57,233 nucleotides of DNA from Desulfobacterales bacterium (GTDB taxonomy: Bacteria; Desulfobacterota; Desulfobacteria; Desulfobacterales; JAIPEE01): NCBI GenBank assembly GCA_021737275.1, contig JAIPEE010000025.1:1-57233 (forward strand), written 5' to 3'. The notes under the pieces were generated by a model that did not search any database, had not been told where the DNA came from, and worked only from the letters and a program-made list of their open reading frames with translations. How positions within the stretch are numbered: the first letter of the stretch is position 1; every line of letters starts with the position of its first letter. Below are positions 25,988 to 34,970 of the stretch, one piece after another. Position numbers and translations under genes: made by a program.

Positions 25988-26581
25988 ATGAAAAGATTAA
26001 AAAAATATATAAAAACAGTTTTTCTGATGTTTGCTGTACTGGCTTTTTGTATCTGCGGTCAGAGTTCAGCAGCAGAAACTTACGATATTGATCCTGTTCA
26101 TTCATCGGTCGTATTTCGTATCAAACATCTGGGAATTTCATATGTTTATGGACGATTTAACGGGCTGACCGGCTCACTGATTATTGACCAAAACAACGAT
26201 AAAAATAATGAAATCAACGTAACGGTAAAAAGCGACAGTGTTGATACATTTAACCCGGATCGGGATAAACATCTTAAAAGTGCTGATTTTCTGGATGCTG
26301 AAAAGTTTCCGGAAATACTTTTTGAAAGCATCTATTTTATAAAAAAAGAAGATGCGCGTTACGAGGTAAAAGGGGAACTCAATCTGCATGGTGTGACAAA
26401 AATCATTACTGTCGAGGCAGAACATACCGGTTCCGGTGAGGATATGTGGGGAGGTTTCCGGATCGGATTTGAAACATCATTTATCGTAAGCAGAAGTGAT
26501 TTTGGCATTAAAAGCCTGCCGGGCGCAGTGGGTGATCTGGTAAAGATGACAGTGAGTGTTGAAGCGGTATTAAGAAAATAA
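25988..26581 (+). CDS. YceI-family periplasmic lipid/isoprenoid-binding protein
   Basis: 197 residues with a signal peptide (ALAFCICGQSSAAET, probable cleavage after AAA-like AA-E). The lipocalin-like YceI barrel is recognisable: TYDIDPVHSSVVFRIKHLG at the start of the mature protein, GRFNGLTGSLIID, the DKHLKSADFLDAEKFPEI hallmark, GELNLHGVTK and the closing KMTVSVEAVL. Family members bind polyprenyl chains or fatty acyl chains in the periplasm. It lies before MsrA and after the lipoprotein gene in a probable envelope-maintenance operon. Confidence 0.92.
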   Translation: MKRLKKYIKTVFLMFAVLAFCICGQSSAAETYDIDPVHSSVVFRIKHLGISYVYGRFNGLTGSLIIDQNNDKNNEINVTVKSDSVDTFNPDRDKHLKSADFLDAEKFPEILFESIYFIKKEDARYEVKGELNLHGVTKIITVEAEHTGSGEDMWGGFRIGFETSFIVSRSDFGIKSLPGAVGDLVKMTVSVEAVLRK

Positions 26582-26596
26582 AAGGCAGGTTGAGAA

Positions 26597-27238
26597 ATGA
26601 AAAAGATTAATATAACAATAATTGCCGTCATACTGTTTTCAATTTACGGTACCGGTGTTTGTGGTGATGATATGACTGAAGTAAAAAAAAAAGAAAAACA
26701 ATATGAAACGGCTACCTTTGCAGGTGGGTGTTTCTGGTGCATGGAACATCCGTTTGATAAACTTCCGGGCGTAATTTCAACTACGTCCGGTTATATCGGC
26801 GGTCAAAAAAAAAATCCGACATATAAAGAAGTTTCGGCCGGCGGAACAGGCCATGCTGAAGCGGTTGAGATTATATATGATCCTTCAGAAATAACCTATG
26901 AAAAACTGCTGGATGAGTTTTGGCGAAATATTGATCCGACGCAGAAAAATGGCCAGTTTGTTGATATTGGAAGGCAGTACCGGTCAGGAATTTTTTATCA
27001 TAATGAAGCACAGAAAAAGGCTGCAGAGTTATCAAAGAAAACGCTCTCCGAATCCGGTCGTTTTAATAAACCGATTGTAACTGAAATTGTAGCGGCTTCC
27101 ATATTTTACAATGCCGAAGATTATCATCAGGATTACTATCAGAAAAACCCTATTCGGTATAAATATTACAGGTATGGCTCCGGGCGGGACAAGTTTCTTG
27201 AAAAGACCTGGGGTGATGAGGAGGCTAGTGGAGATTGA
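26597..27238 (+). CDS. msrA: Peptide methionine sulfoxide reductase MsrA, exported
   Basis: 213 residues. An N-terminal hydrophobic segment (ITIIAVILFSIYGTGVCG) suggests export. GGCFWCMEHPF carries the catalytic Cys 45, with Cys 48 nearby, and the family blocks SGYIGGQKKNPTYKEVSAG, DPTQKNGQFVDIGRQYRS and AEDYHQDYYQKNP are intact. It repairs oxidised methionine, here probably in the envelope, matching the YceI and lipoprotein neighbours. It starts 15 bases after the YceI stop with AGGTTGAG as the ribosome site. No MsrB domain is fused. Confidence 0.93.
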   Translation: MKKINITIIAVILFSIYGTGVCGDDMTEVKKKEKQYETATFAGGCFWCMEHPFDKLPGVISTTSGYIGGQKKNPTYKEVSAGGTGHAEAVEIIYDPSEITYEKLLDEFWRNIDPTQKNGQFVDIGRQYRSGIFYHNEAQKKAAELSKKTLSESGRFNKPIVTEIVAASIFYNAEDYHQDYYQKNPIRYKYYRYGSGRDKFLEKTWGDEEASGD

Positions 27239-27531
27239 CGTTATTGATCATTCAATTTGTCAAATATCCTTTCGGAAGAATGGGTGCCGGTGGTGCTTTG
27301 ATGTCTGTGTATATCCGGGAGACTGATGGTAATCTGCTGGAAAATTCCAATTATAGTAATGGTTGACCGGAATGTTCGAATTTTTGAGCTTTTTCTCCGG
27401 TCTGTTGTGTGAGTCTTTAAAGATAGCTTTCAGATATTAACCGGGGTTTTTTACCGGCAAGAGTGGGCTCGTCTTTCTATTTTTGCCCAAATATTAATTG
27501 ATATAAGTATATATATTTCAGGAGGAAGTTT

Positions 27532-27867
27532 ATGAAGATCAACATTGAGTCTAATTATGTGGAGTTTACACCGGAAACTGCTGATGAAACCGTAAAGCTG
27601 GAGGGCCTCTGGCGCCGACTGGTTGATTGTGCCCGGTTTAACAAGAAGATGGTGCCCATGGGGGAGTACTTTCCAAAAGATGAAGAGAAAAAGGTGGCCC
27701 GCTTTGCTTTTGAAGGAGAGAAGTCTGAGGGGGATGATGATTATCCGGAGGTTTATGCGGATCAGGACTGTACATGCTACTGCCAGACCTGTAACAAATA
27801 CGTTAATCTGAAAAAAGGAGACAGGGTTCCGCCATGCTGTGGCAAGATAATGGAAGTTCTGGACTGA
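27532..27867 (+). CDS. Small acidic protein with a C-terminal Cys cluster
   Basis: 111 residues. The N-terminal two thirds is acidic and helical (KLEGLWRRLVDC, FAFEGEKSEGDDDYPEVY) and the end has CTCYCQTCNKY and CCGKIMEVLD, six Cys in all, resembling a zinc ribbon or rubredoxin-like knuckle. A strong GGAGG lies just before ATG. The family was not recognised. It is monocistronic, followed by a terminator hairpin. Confidence 0.7.
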   Translation: MKINIESNYVEFTPETADETVKLEGLWRRLVDCARFNKKMVPMGEYFPKDEEKKVARFAFEGEKSEGDDDYPEVYADQDCTCYCQTCNKYVNLKKGDRVPPCCGKIMEVLD

Positions 27868-27878
27868 TAGCCTTATGA

Positions 27879-27919
27879 TGCTGCAGATATTGAGATTAAA
27901 ATGCTCGGCATCTGCAGCA
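27879..27919 (+). terminator. Hairpin after the small Cys-rich gene
   Basis: TGCTGCAGAT (27879-27888) pairs perfectly with ATCTGCAGCA (27910-27919), a 10-bp stem with a 21-base loop, followed by a short T-rich tail (CTTTATTTTG). It is placed 12 bases after the stop of the small protein gene, and lies before the converging UbiG-like gene, so it could terminate both. Confidence 0.5.
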
Positions 27920-27953
27920 CTTTATTTTGAAAAGCACTTAAAGATAATCATTG

Positions 27954-28673
27954 TTAATCTTCCATAATCTTTGATTTAAAGTGTATAAGGTAGTTAACAC
28001 AAGTATTAATACATAAAAAGTACTTCCTTGTCAGCAGGTTATAAGAAAACCCCTTTATGGAAATTTTTGTTAATCCGGAGTTGTTGCACCATATTTCAAG
28101 CTCATGAGGCTTAATAAAATCACGAAATCTATGTGTGCCTTTTGGAAGAAGGCGAAGGATATATTCTGCTCCGATAATGGCAAAAAACCAGGCTTTGTAT
28201 GTCCGGTTAATCGTTCCAAAAAAGATATCACCACCGGGTTTTAAAAGCGTTGCTGCCGCAGAAATAACTGAAAATGGGTCCGGAATATGTTCAATCAGTT
28301 CCATACAGGTTATGACATCAAATTTATCCGGAAATGTTTTGGAAAAACCCTCCACCGTTTCCTGAACATATGAAATATCAAGGTTGTTACCTTTTGCATG
28401 TGAAGCGGCAACGGATATTGCCTGTTTTCCGACATCTATTCCGGTAACATGGGCGCCTTTTTCTGCCAGCGCTTCAGAAAGAACGCCACCGCCACAACCG
28501 ATATCCAGGATTTTTTTCCCGCTACAGTTAACAGTGTCCTGAATAAAAGACATTCGGAGCGGGTTAATATCATGAAGTGATTTTAAACGGCCATTTTTAT
28601 CCCACCAATGGAGCGCCAGGGCTTCAAACTGTTTTACCTCTTCAGAATATATATTTTGTTGAGAAGAATCCAT
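27954..28673 (-). CDS. ubiG: UbiG-like SAM-dependent O-methyltransferase
   Basis: 239 residues. EVKQFEALALHWWDKNGRLK and LHDINPLRMSFI at the N-terminus, DIGCGGGVLSEALAEKGAHVTGIDV (SAM-binding motif I), TCMELIEHIPDP and GTHRFRDFIKPHEL are the specific UbiG pattern rather than a generic methyltransferase. UbiG adds the two O-methyl groups of ubiquinone at the membrane. The C-terminal tail (RKYFLCINTCVNYL) is atypical. Ubiquinone is unusual in Desulfobacterota, so either this organism makes it or the enzyme acts on another quinol. Confidence 0.8.
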   Translation of the reverse strand: MDSSQQNIYSEEVKQFEALALHWWDKNGRLKSLHDINPLRMSFIQDTVNCSGKKILDIGCGGGVLSEALAEKGAHVTGIDVGKQAISVAASHAKGNNLDISYVQETVEGFSKTFPDKFDVITCMELIEHIPDPFSVISAAATLLKPGGDIFFGTINRTYKAWFFAIIGAEYILRLLPKGTHRFRDFIKPHELEIWCNNSGLTKISIKGFSYNLLTRKYFLCINTCVNYLIHFKSKIMED

Positions 28674-28716
28674 AATTGATGCATTCGTAAAAAGAATGCA
28701 AATTTTTATAAAAAAA

Positions 28717-28732
28717 ATATCGTCAACGATAT
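28717..28732. promoter_or_regulatory. 16-bp palindrome in the ubiG/UbiA divergent promoter region
   Basis: ATATCGT-CA-ACGATAT has perfect seven-base arms around a two-base centre. It sits between divergent quinone genes, so it could be an operator for both. A separate hairpin TGCATTC / GAATGCA (28680-28686 and 28694-28700) lies next to the ubiG start. No regulator in the window is an obvious match. Confidence 0.4.
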
Positions 28733-28946
28733 CAAGATAAAATAATTAAAGAAAATCCCTACTTGAACTTAATGAAGATTTTTTTTATAATAATAGAAAT
28801 TTTTAAGAAAATCAATCGACCGATTATATCATTTTCTCATAAGGGATAGAACCACAATGTCCCGGCAAAGATAGTTGTCTTTATATTATCAATATCTACA
28901 GATTGAAGTTTTAACAAAGTAGTATTTTAAAAATAATGGAGGAAGC

Positions 28947-29885
28947 GTGAAAACAGCAGCTGACATTTATGATGCAATTTTACCATCCAGACTGAAGTTG
29001 TTTTGCGCGCTATCCCGGACCCATCATGGTATCCTGGACATGATGACACCCTTTTTTGCCGCTATATTGCTGATCGGAGGCTTTCCATCCATAACGGTTC
29101 TGTTTCTTGCTATTATAACCGTTTTTGCAGGCTATACAGCCGTTTATTCGCTGAATGATATTATTGGCAAAAAAAACGATAAAAAAAAACTTAACCGAAA
29201 TGCCGGTAATGAAGACTCACCGGATCTGGATTCTGTGCTTGTCAGGCATCCCCTGGCACAGGATCTTTTGAGCATAAAGTCTGCTGTGGTTTGGGCTGTT
29301 TTATGGGGCGTTGTCGCATTTATCGGAGCCTACCTGTTAAATCCTGTTTGTGCGTTTATCTTTATTGTCGGGTGTCTGCTTGAAGCTGTTTATTGTTTTA
29401 TGCTTACGATTAGCTGGATGCGTGTATTTGTCAGCGGCATTGTTAAAACACTTGGTTCTGTTGCAGCCGTATTTGCTGTCAACCCCGACCCGCCAGGAAT
29501 GTATGTTTTATCACTTTTTCTTTTTTTGTTTTTCTGGGAACTTGGCGGTCAAAATATTCCAAATGATTATACAGATATAAATGAAGATAATCTTATTAAT
29601 GCCAGAACACTACCGTTGAGGTTTGGTTCAAAAACCACAGGGCGGATTATTATGGTCTCCCTGGTTATTGCCGTTTTTTCTGTGTTTGTAACATTCAAAC
29701 TGTCAGGGACAACATTTGAGATGCTGCCATATATGATTTTATTGACAGGTAGCCTTGTATTGCTTATCTGGCCGGCCTTTTATCTGCTAAAAACAAACCG
29801 GCCCGAAGATGCACTAAGGCTTTTTAATAAAGCCAGTTACTATCCGGCATTTTTACTGGCAGTTGTTTTGTTTGGAATAATATAA
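28947..29885 (+). CDS. UbiA-family membrane prenyltransferase
   Basis: 312 residues with about eight membrane helices. The Asp-rich pieces are NDIIGKKND (residues near 75) and NDYTDINED (residues near 210), where UbiA enzymes bind the Mg-diphosphate. The first motif is irregular relative to NDxxD, so the assignment to a particular aromatic acceptor is open. In context, beside UbiG and UbiE, it is likely to prenylate the quinone head group. A GGAGGAAG ribosome site stands before GTG/ATG at 28947. It converges with the UbiE gene with 11 bases between. Confidence 0.75.
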   Translation: MKTAADIYDAILPSRLKLFCALSRTHHGILDMMTPFFAAILLIGGFPSITVLFLAIITVFAGYTAVYSLNDIIGKKNDKKKLNRNAGNEDSPDLDSVLVRHPLAQDLLSIKSAVVWAVLWGVVAFIGAYLLNPVCAFIFIVGCLLEAVYCFMLTISWMRVFVSGIVKTLGSVAAVFAVNPDPPGMYVLSLFLFLFFWELGGQNIPNDYTDINEDNLINARTLPLRFGSKTTGRIIMVSLVIAVFSVFVTFKLSGTTFEMLPYMILLTGSLVLLIWPAFYLLKTNRPEDALRLFNKASYYPAFLLAVVLFGII

Positions 29886-29917
29886 GACAGGCATACTTAC
29901 TTAAATGCCTTATGTCT
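29885..29917. terminator. Hairpin between converging UbiA and UbiE genes
   Basis: AGGCAT (29889-29894) pairs with ATGCCT (29905-29910), flanked by AGAC/GTCT outer pairs with a small bulge. It lies across the gap between convergent genes and could act in both directions. T-run support is weak. Confidence 0.35.
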
Positions 29918-30706
29918 GACGGCAATGCCATCTGTAAGCCGTTTGTATGAAATGTTTTTAAAACCGATTTCTGAAAGAATGGATACAATTTCATCAGGAA
30001 GCGGAAATATCCGGATGGATTCAGGAAAAACGGTATATGCATCCTTTGACCCGGTAATCAGTGCACCAAGAAGTGGCATTATTTTATAAGAGTAAAAATC
30101 ATAGAACAACCGGAACCAGAATGTTTTTGGCTTTGAAAATTCAAGGCAAACCATTCGGCCTTCTGGTTTTAATACACGGAATATTTCTCTGAAACCCTGT
30201 TCAAGGTGTGTCAGATTTCGGATACCAAAACCTATGATGACCGCATCAAACTGTTCATCAGAAAAAGGAAGCGATTCAGCATCACCCTGTATAAAGTTTG
30301 TGTTCTTTGAAAATGGGCGACAACGCTTTTTTTTAATACCGGTTTTAAGCATTTGCCAGTTAAAGTCACAGGCAACAATCTGGCCGGCGTTACCAATAAT
30401 TTTTCCGGCCATACTTGAAAGATCGCCTGTGCCGGCACATAAATCCAGCAGGCGGTCTGGGGGCTTTAACGCAAGCGCCTTGACTGAACTTTTTTTCCAT
30501 GCATAGTGAATGCCCATACTTAAAATGGTATTCATTAAATCGTATTTTGACGAAACAATATTGAAATGGTGCTGAACACGTTGGGCCTTATCTTTTTCGT
30601 GAAGCACTTCAGAGCCGAACATTGCTGTCTGCTGTTTTGTGACAGATTTTTCGAGTTGCCGGTGCCTGCCTGTTTTGTCAGACCATACTGATTTGTAAGA
30701 AATCAT
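29897..30706 (-). CDS. ubiE: UbiE/MenG quinone C-methyltransferase
   Basis: 269 residues. VQHHFNIVSSKYDLMNTILSMGIHYAWKK, LDLCAGTGDLS, QGDAESLPF, IGFGIRNLTHLEQG, CLEFSKP and DAYTVFPESIRIFP are the standard UbiE/MenG blocks, which methylate the ring of demethylmenaquinone or the equivalent ubiquinone step. About 28 extra N-terminal residues precede the usual start. An alternative start is the Met of MFGSEVLHEKDK. The pairing with UbiG and a UbiA-like gene suggests a dedicated quinone locus. Confidence 0.93.
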   Translation of the reverse strand: MISYKSVWSDKTGRHRQLEKSVTKQQTAMFGSEVLHEKDKAQRVQHHFNIVSSKYDLMNTILSMGIHYAWKKSSVKALALKPPDRLLDLCAGTGDLSSMAGKIIGNAGQIVACDFNWQMLKTGIKKKRCRPFSKNTNFIQGDAESLPFSDEQFDAVIIGFGIRNLTHLEQGFREIFRVLKPEGRMVCLEFSKPKTFWFRLFYDFYSYKIMPLLGALITGSKDAYTVFPESIRIFPLPDEIVSILSEIGFKNISYKRLTDGIAVRHKAFK

Positions 30707-30789
30707 AGCAGATCCTGTAGGGATTGTATTACCGTATGAAAGATTAATGGACTATAACATAAAGTATACCCGGAACTCAAGGAGGAGCG

Positions 30790-31218
30790 ATGATTAAAAA
30801 ATGCTATCGGTTTTATATTTTTCTTTTGATAGCTGTTTTTTTAATGGCACCACAGACAGCCATAAAAGCAGGTGAAGAACTGATTAACTGTGATATCCAG
30901 AATGGATCGTGTACAAAAAAAGCAGAGAATCTCTCAGTTACGCTTGATATAAAGCCAAAGCCGGTTAAGGCTATGACAGATCTGATCTTTACGGTCACAC
31001 TAACTGAAGAATATAAAGGTGAAGTGCCATATATTGATCTGGGTATGCCGGGTATGAATATGGGTCAGAACCAGATCCAATTAAACCGGTTGTCAGGTCG
31101 GAAATTTGAAGGAAAGGGCGTTATCGTAAGATGTCCCAGTGGAAAACGTATCTGGAAAGCAGATGTTGTAATTCCCGAAAAAGGAAAGGTAACTTTTATT
31201 TTTGATGTTATCTATTGA
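30790..31218 (+). CDS. FixH/YtkA-like exported protein, probable oxidase assembly factor
   Basis: 142 residues with a signal peptide (MIKKCYRFYIFLLIAVFLMAP) and a single beta-sandwich: SVTLDIKPKPVKAMTDLIFTVTL, a Met-rich loop DLGMPGMNMGQN and a final GKVTFIFDVI. This arrangement is that of YtkA/FixH-type periplasmic domains, some of which handle copper in cbb3-oxidase assembly; the MPGMNMG loop could bind copper (inference). GGAGG precedes ATG. Its 3' end overlaps the next gene by 17 bases. Confidence 0.7.
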   Translation: MIKKCYRFYIFLLIAVFLMAPQTAIKAGEELINCDIQNGSCTKKAENLSVTLDIKPKPVKAMTDLIFTVTLTEEYKGEVPYIDLGMPGMNMGQNQIQLNRLSGRKFEGKGVIVRCPSGKRIWKADVVIPEKGKVTFIFDVIY

Positions 31219-31894
31219 TGGCCTATCCTTTGCGCTGTTTTCAACCGGACTTGCCGTAGGGTTTGGCCATTGTATCGGCATGTGCGGTCCTATTGTAATT
31301 TCACTGTCTCTTGCGGGAAGCGAAAACAGGATTGGAAACCATCTTTGTTATAACATCGGTAGGACAATAACTTACAGTGTGCTTGGCGGTATTCTGGCGG
31401 TTACCGGTTCCTTTACCGGATTGTTTTCAGAAATGGGCGGCTTTCAGAAAGGTGTAATGATTTTTTCCGGGGCCTTAATTGTTTTTATGGGAATCAGTAT
31501 GACAGGATTAATTCCCAAACTTACTTTTCCTTCGGACTGTTTTAACTCATCAGGCGGAATGGGAAGACTGCTTAGCAAGGTAACCCGAAAGGGGAATGCG
31601 CTATCATTTCTGATTCTTGGGATCGTTCTGGGTTTTTTACCATGCGGTCCGGTTTATACGGCACTGCTTTCTGTTGCACGGTCCGGAATGGGCGCTTCTG
31701 ATAAGCTTCAGGCCTTTTTCTACGGATTTATACTGATGGCACTTTTCGGGATTGGAACAATGCCGGCATTGCTGATTGTCGGCAGGCTTTCAACTTTGAA
31801 ATGGTTGAAATCAAGAAAAGTGATTTATAATATTGGTGCTGTTACCATGATTGGTGTGGGGATTTACTTTATTTATCAGGGAATTAAGTATTAA
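31202..31894 (+). CDS. UreH/SafE-type membrane transport protein
   Basis: 230 residues with about six membrane helices: GFGHCIGMCGPIVISLSL (Cys-x3-Cys near the first helix), HLCYNIGRTITYSVLGG, the ILGIVLGFLPCGPVYTALLS repeat, and FGIGTMPALL. It belongs to the SafE/UreH-like family linked to cytochrome oxidase assembly and metal delivery. It overlaps the FixH/YtkA-like gene and sits 126 bases before the ACIII operon, so together they may assemble the oxidase. Confidence 0.8.
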   Translation: MMLSIDGLSFALFSTGLAVGFGHCIGMCGPIVISLSLAGSENRIGNHLCYNIGRTITYSVLGGILAVTGSFTGLFSEMGGFQKGVMIFSGALIVFMGISMTGLIPKLTFPSDCFNSSGGMGRLLSKVTRKGNALSFLILGIVLGFLPCGPVYTALLSVARSGMGASDKLQAFFYGFILMALFGIGTMPALLIVGRLSTLKWLKSRKVIYNIGAVTMIGVGIYFIYQGIKY

Positions 31895-32019
31895 GCCTTG
31901 CATATAAAAGCGCTGTTTGATATTTTTAAAAAAACTTCAAAAGTACCATATCAAAAAACAAGTTTATTGAAATCAAATACATCTCATAACTTAACATTAA
32001 TAAGGAGTCATCTGTTCGC

Positions 32020-34968
32020 ATGGATCGACGAACTTTTTTAAAACTGGCCGGTATCGGAAGCCTTTCATTTGCAGCCGGTTGCAGTGATCCGGAAAAAACA
32101 ATCTATTCCCTTGTAAAAGCACCCGATGACATGGTGACAGGGCAAGCGAAATGGTATGCTACGACCTGTCGAGAGTGTCCTGCAGGTTGTGGCGTTTTGG
32201 TAAAAAACAGGGAAGGGCGTGTTATCAAGATTGAGGGTAACCCCCTCCATCCCATAAACAAAGGAAAGGTTTGTATTCGCGGTCAGGCAGCACTTCAAGG
32301 TGTTTATAATCCCGGTAGACTGAAAAGTCCAATACTCAAAACAGAAAATGGATTGCAGAATATCTCTTTTTCAGATGCAGAAAATTTGCTTTCAGAAAAA
32401 TTCAGCATCGCAAAAATATCGGGTTCCGGTCGAATAAAGATGATGACAGAGGTTGTCAGCCGGCCGCTTTATCAAATATTTGATCATATCATGACCACAT
32501 ATGGCGCTGACGCCCCAACTGTTTTTGAACCATTCGCCTATGAATCGCTTAAAACCGCCAATGAAATGGTTTTCGGGATTGACGGTCTCTTTTCGTATAA
32601 AATGGAACAGTCGGATTTTCTGATTTCCTTTGGTGCTGACTTCCTGGATACATGGCTCTCTCCGGTTGAGTACACCATAAAATTCAAAGAAATGCATGGT
32701 GTCAGAAACGGCAAAAAGGGTCGGTTTGTTCATATCAGTCCGAGTCAGACCCTGACAGCAGCCAATGCTGATACATGGATTCCATGTAATATCGACGATG
32801 AGACTATTGTTGCCCTTGGACTGATCAGAGAGATGATTGTGTGGGGCAAGGGAGAGACCCTTGATAAATCATTACTTGGAAATCTTCAATCGATTGCAGA
32901 TCCTTATACCATCCAAAAAGTTTCAGAACAGACTGGTATATCGGAGCGACTGATATCCGGAATTTCTGAGAGCCTTGTTAAAAGCAGGCATCCTTTAGTT
33001 CTGGGCAGTGGTAATAGTTTTAATGGTGAGCGGTCTTTAGAGACATGTATTGCTTCAAACCTGTTGAATTTGTTGCTAAATCCGGATCTTTCTCAGTTAG
33101 ATTTTAATGAACGATATCGGGTTGAAACAGCAGCGCGACGATCAGAAATATATAACTTCTTTAATGAAGTATCTGAAGATAAAACTAATTTACTGTTGCT
33201 GAATAATGTGAATCCGGTTTTTACACTTCCGAAACAATCCGGTGTTCAGAAAGCTTTGAAAAATAAATCTGTTTTTGTGGTGTGTTTCAGTAATTTTATG
33301 GATGAAACATCAGCAAAGGCAGATATGGTTATACCTGTTGCCATGCCCCTTGAATCCTGGGATGTATATGAGAGTACATCAAAAGTGATCACAACGCTTC
33401 AGCCGGCTATGAAACCACTATACGGTGATCCCCAGATTGGTGACCTGCTGATAAGAAGTTCTTTCAAAGATGTAACAGAAACAGAGTTTTATAAAACAGA
33501 AGTTATACGAAGCCTTGTGAAAAAAGGCAGCATTTCCACTGAACTTCAGTGGCTTAATATGGTCCGGAACGGTGGTTTGTATAATGTACCGGAGAACAAG
33601 GCAAGTTTTTCAAAAAAATTATCAAAGAAAATTTTTGATGTTTTACTGTTAGATCGTAAAGAGACGACAATACCCCTGTCTTTGGCCATAATGCCTTCTG
33701 TACGATTTTTTGATGGCCGTGGTGCCAATCGACCATGGCTTTCGGAAATACCTGATCCATTGACAAAGGTTGTATGGCAGGCGCCTGTTCTGATGCATCC
33801 TGAAACCGTTAAACGTAATAACTTAAAACATGGGGATATGACTGCCATTGAAACAGATAATGGCCTGGTTGAAGCGATTGTTTATGAGACGGCAGGTATA
33901 AAAGAAAATGTGCTGGGCATAAGCATGAGACGGGATCACACTATTGACGGCCAGTTTATTGAGGATAAGGAAGATTCAATTTTTTCTTTATTGTCAGCAA
34001 ATATAGAAAACTTGTCCGGTGGCCCGATCAGTCATGCCAGGGTTATATCCATTAAAAAAGCAAAAAGCTCTGAACCCCTGGCCCATACCGATGGCAGCCG
34101 GCTGCAACATGATAGAAAAATAGCAATGGCAATGCCTTTCAGCCAATACAGCAACAGTCAGGATCATAAAAAAACGCATGGCGGTTCAGGTCTGAGTATG
34201 CACGAATTCCCGTTGACCCTTCCCATTCCGGAAGGTTATGATGCACATCGTGATATCTATCCGTCACATGAACATGAAAATTATCGATGGGCCATGGTGG
34301 TGGATCTTGATAGATGTGTTGGATGCGCAGCATGCATGGGTGCCTGTTATGCGGAGAATAATATCGGAATTGCAGGAAAGCGGCAGATTATAAATGGTAG
34401 AGAGATGTCATGGGTCAGGGTTGAGCGTTATCTTGATCCGGAAGATAATAAAAAGGTGATCTTCCTTCCCATGATGTGCCAGCATTGTGATGCGGCGCCC
34501 TGTGAGTCAGTCTGTCCTGTTTACGCACCGCATCATTCTAAAGAGGGATTGAACAACCAGATATATAATCGATGCATTGGCACACGATTCTGTTCCCAGA
34601 ACTGTCCGTATAAGGTGAGACGATTTAACTGGTTTGGTTGGAAATGGCCCTATCCGCTTAACCTGCAACTCAATCCGGATGTTACGGCAAGAAGTAAAGG
34701 CGTGATGGAGAAATGTTCGTTCTGTATACAACGTATCAAGGAAGCACATACAACAGCAAAAAGAGAAAAGCGTAAGATAAAGGATGGTGAGGTTATTCCA
34801 GCCTGCGCCCAGACATGTCCATCGGATGTGTTTACTTTTGGCAATCTGATGGACCCGGAAAGCCGGGTCAGTAAACTGGTTTCTGATAAACGGGCTTACC
34901 AGGTAATGGGATATCTTAATACAAAACCGGCTGTTATTTATCTTAAAAAGATATTAAACGAGATTTAG
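32020..34968 (+). CDS. actB: ActB, fused molybdopterin-like and iron-sulfur subunit of alternative complex III
   Basis: 982 residues. The N-terminus MDRRTFLKLAG matches a twin-arginine signal, with a weak lipobox near SFAAGC. Residues about 40-700 resemble the molybdoenzyme catalytic subunit but no molybdenum ligand is apparent. C-x2-C-x3-C-x27-C (Cys 50, 53, 57, 85) is preserved. After about 700, the ferredoxin-type part has DLDRCVGCAACMGACY, MCQHCDAAPCESVCP, CIGTRFCSQNCPYKVRR and EKCSFCIQRI, enough for four clusters. It passes electrons from quinol to the haem subunit. It is the first gene of a run of 11 genes; see ActC to ActE. Confidence 0.93.
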   Translation: MDRRTFLKLAGIGSLSFAAGCSDPEKTIYSLVKAPDDMVTGQAKWYATTCRECPAGCGVLVKNREGRVIKIEGNPLHPINKGKVCIRGQAALQGVYNPGRLKSPILKTENGLQNISFSDAENLLSEKFSIAKISGSGRIKMMTEVVSRPLYQIFDHIMTTYGADAPTVFEPFAYESLKTANEMVFGIDGLFSYKMEQSDFLISFGADFLDTWLSPVEYTIKFKEMHGVRNGKKGRFVHISPSQTLTAANADTWIPCNIDDETIVALGLIREMIVWGKGETLDKSLLGNLQSIADPYTIQKVSEQTGISERLISGISESLVKSRHPLVLGSGNSFNGERSLETCIASNLLNLLLNPDLSQLDFNERYRVETAARRSEIYNFFNEVSEDKTNLLLLNNVNPVFTLPKQSGVQKALKNKSVFVVCFSNFMDETSAKADMVIPVAMPLESWDVYESTSKVITTLQPAMKPLYGDPQIGDLLIRSSFKDVTETEFYKTEVIRSLVKKGSISTELQWLNMVRNGGLYNVPENKASFSKKLSKKIFDVLLLDRKETTIPLSLAIMPSVRFFDGRGANRPWLSEIPDPLTKVVWQAPVLMHPETVKRNNLKHGDMTAIETDNGLVEAIVYETAGIKENVLGISMRRDHTIDGQFIEDKEDSIFSLLSANIENLSGGPISHARVISIKKAKSSEPLAHTDGSRLQHDRKIAMAMPFSQYSNSQDHKKTHGGSGLSMHEFPLTLPIPEGYDAHRDIYPSHEHENYRWAMVVDLDRCVGCAACMGACYAENNIGIAGKRQIINGREMSWVRVERYLDPEDNKKVIFLPMMCQHCDAAPCESVCPVYAPHHSKEGLNNQIYNRCIGTRFCSQNCPYKVRRFNWFGWKWPYPLNLQLNPDVTARSKGVMEKCSFCIQRIKEAHTTAKREKRKIKDGEVIPACAQTCPSDVFTFGNLMDPESRVSKLVSDKRAYQVMGYLNTKPAVIYLKKILNEI

Positions 34969-34970
34969 TC

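Noticed and set aside
27239-27531. Gap after msrA as extra coding sequence
   Set aside because: A frame stays open for about 40 codons past the TGA but shows no family match and MsrA already has its catalytic Cys.
31895-32019. FNR-type box before the ACIII operon
   Set aside because: Only half-site-like words (TTGAT, ATCAA) with wrong spacing were found.
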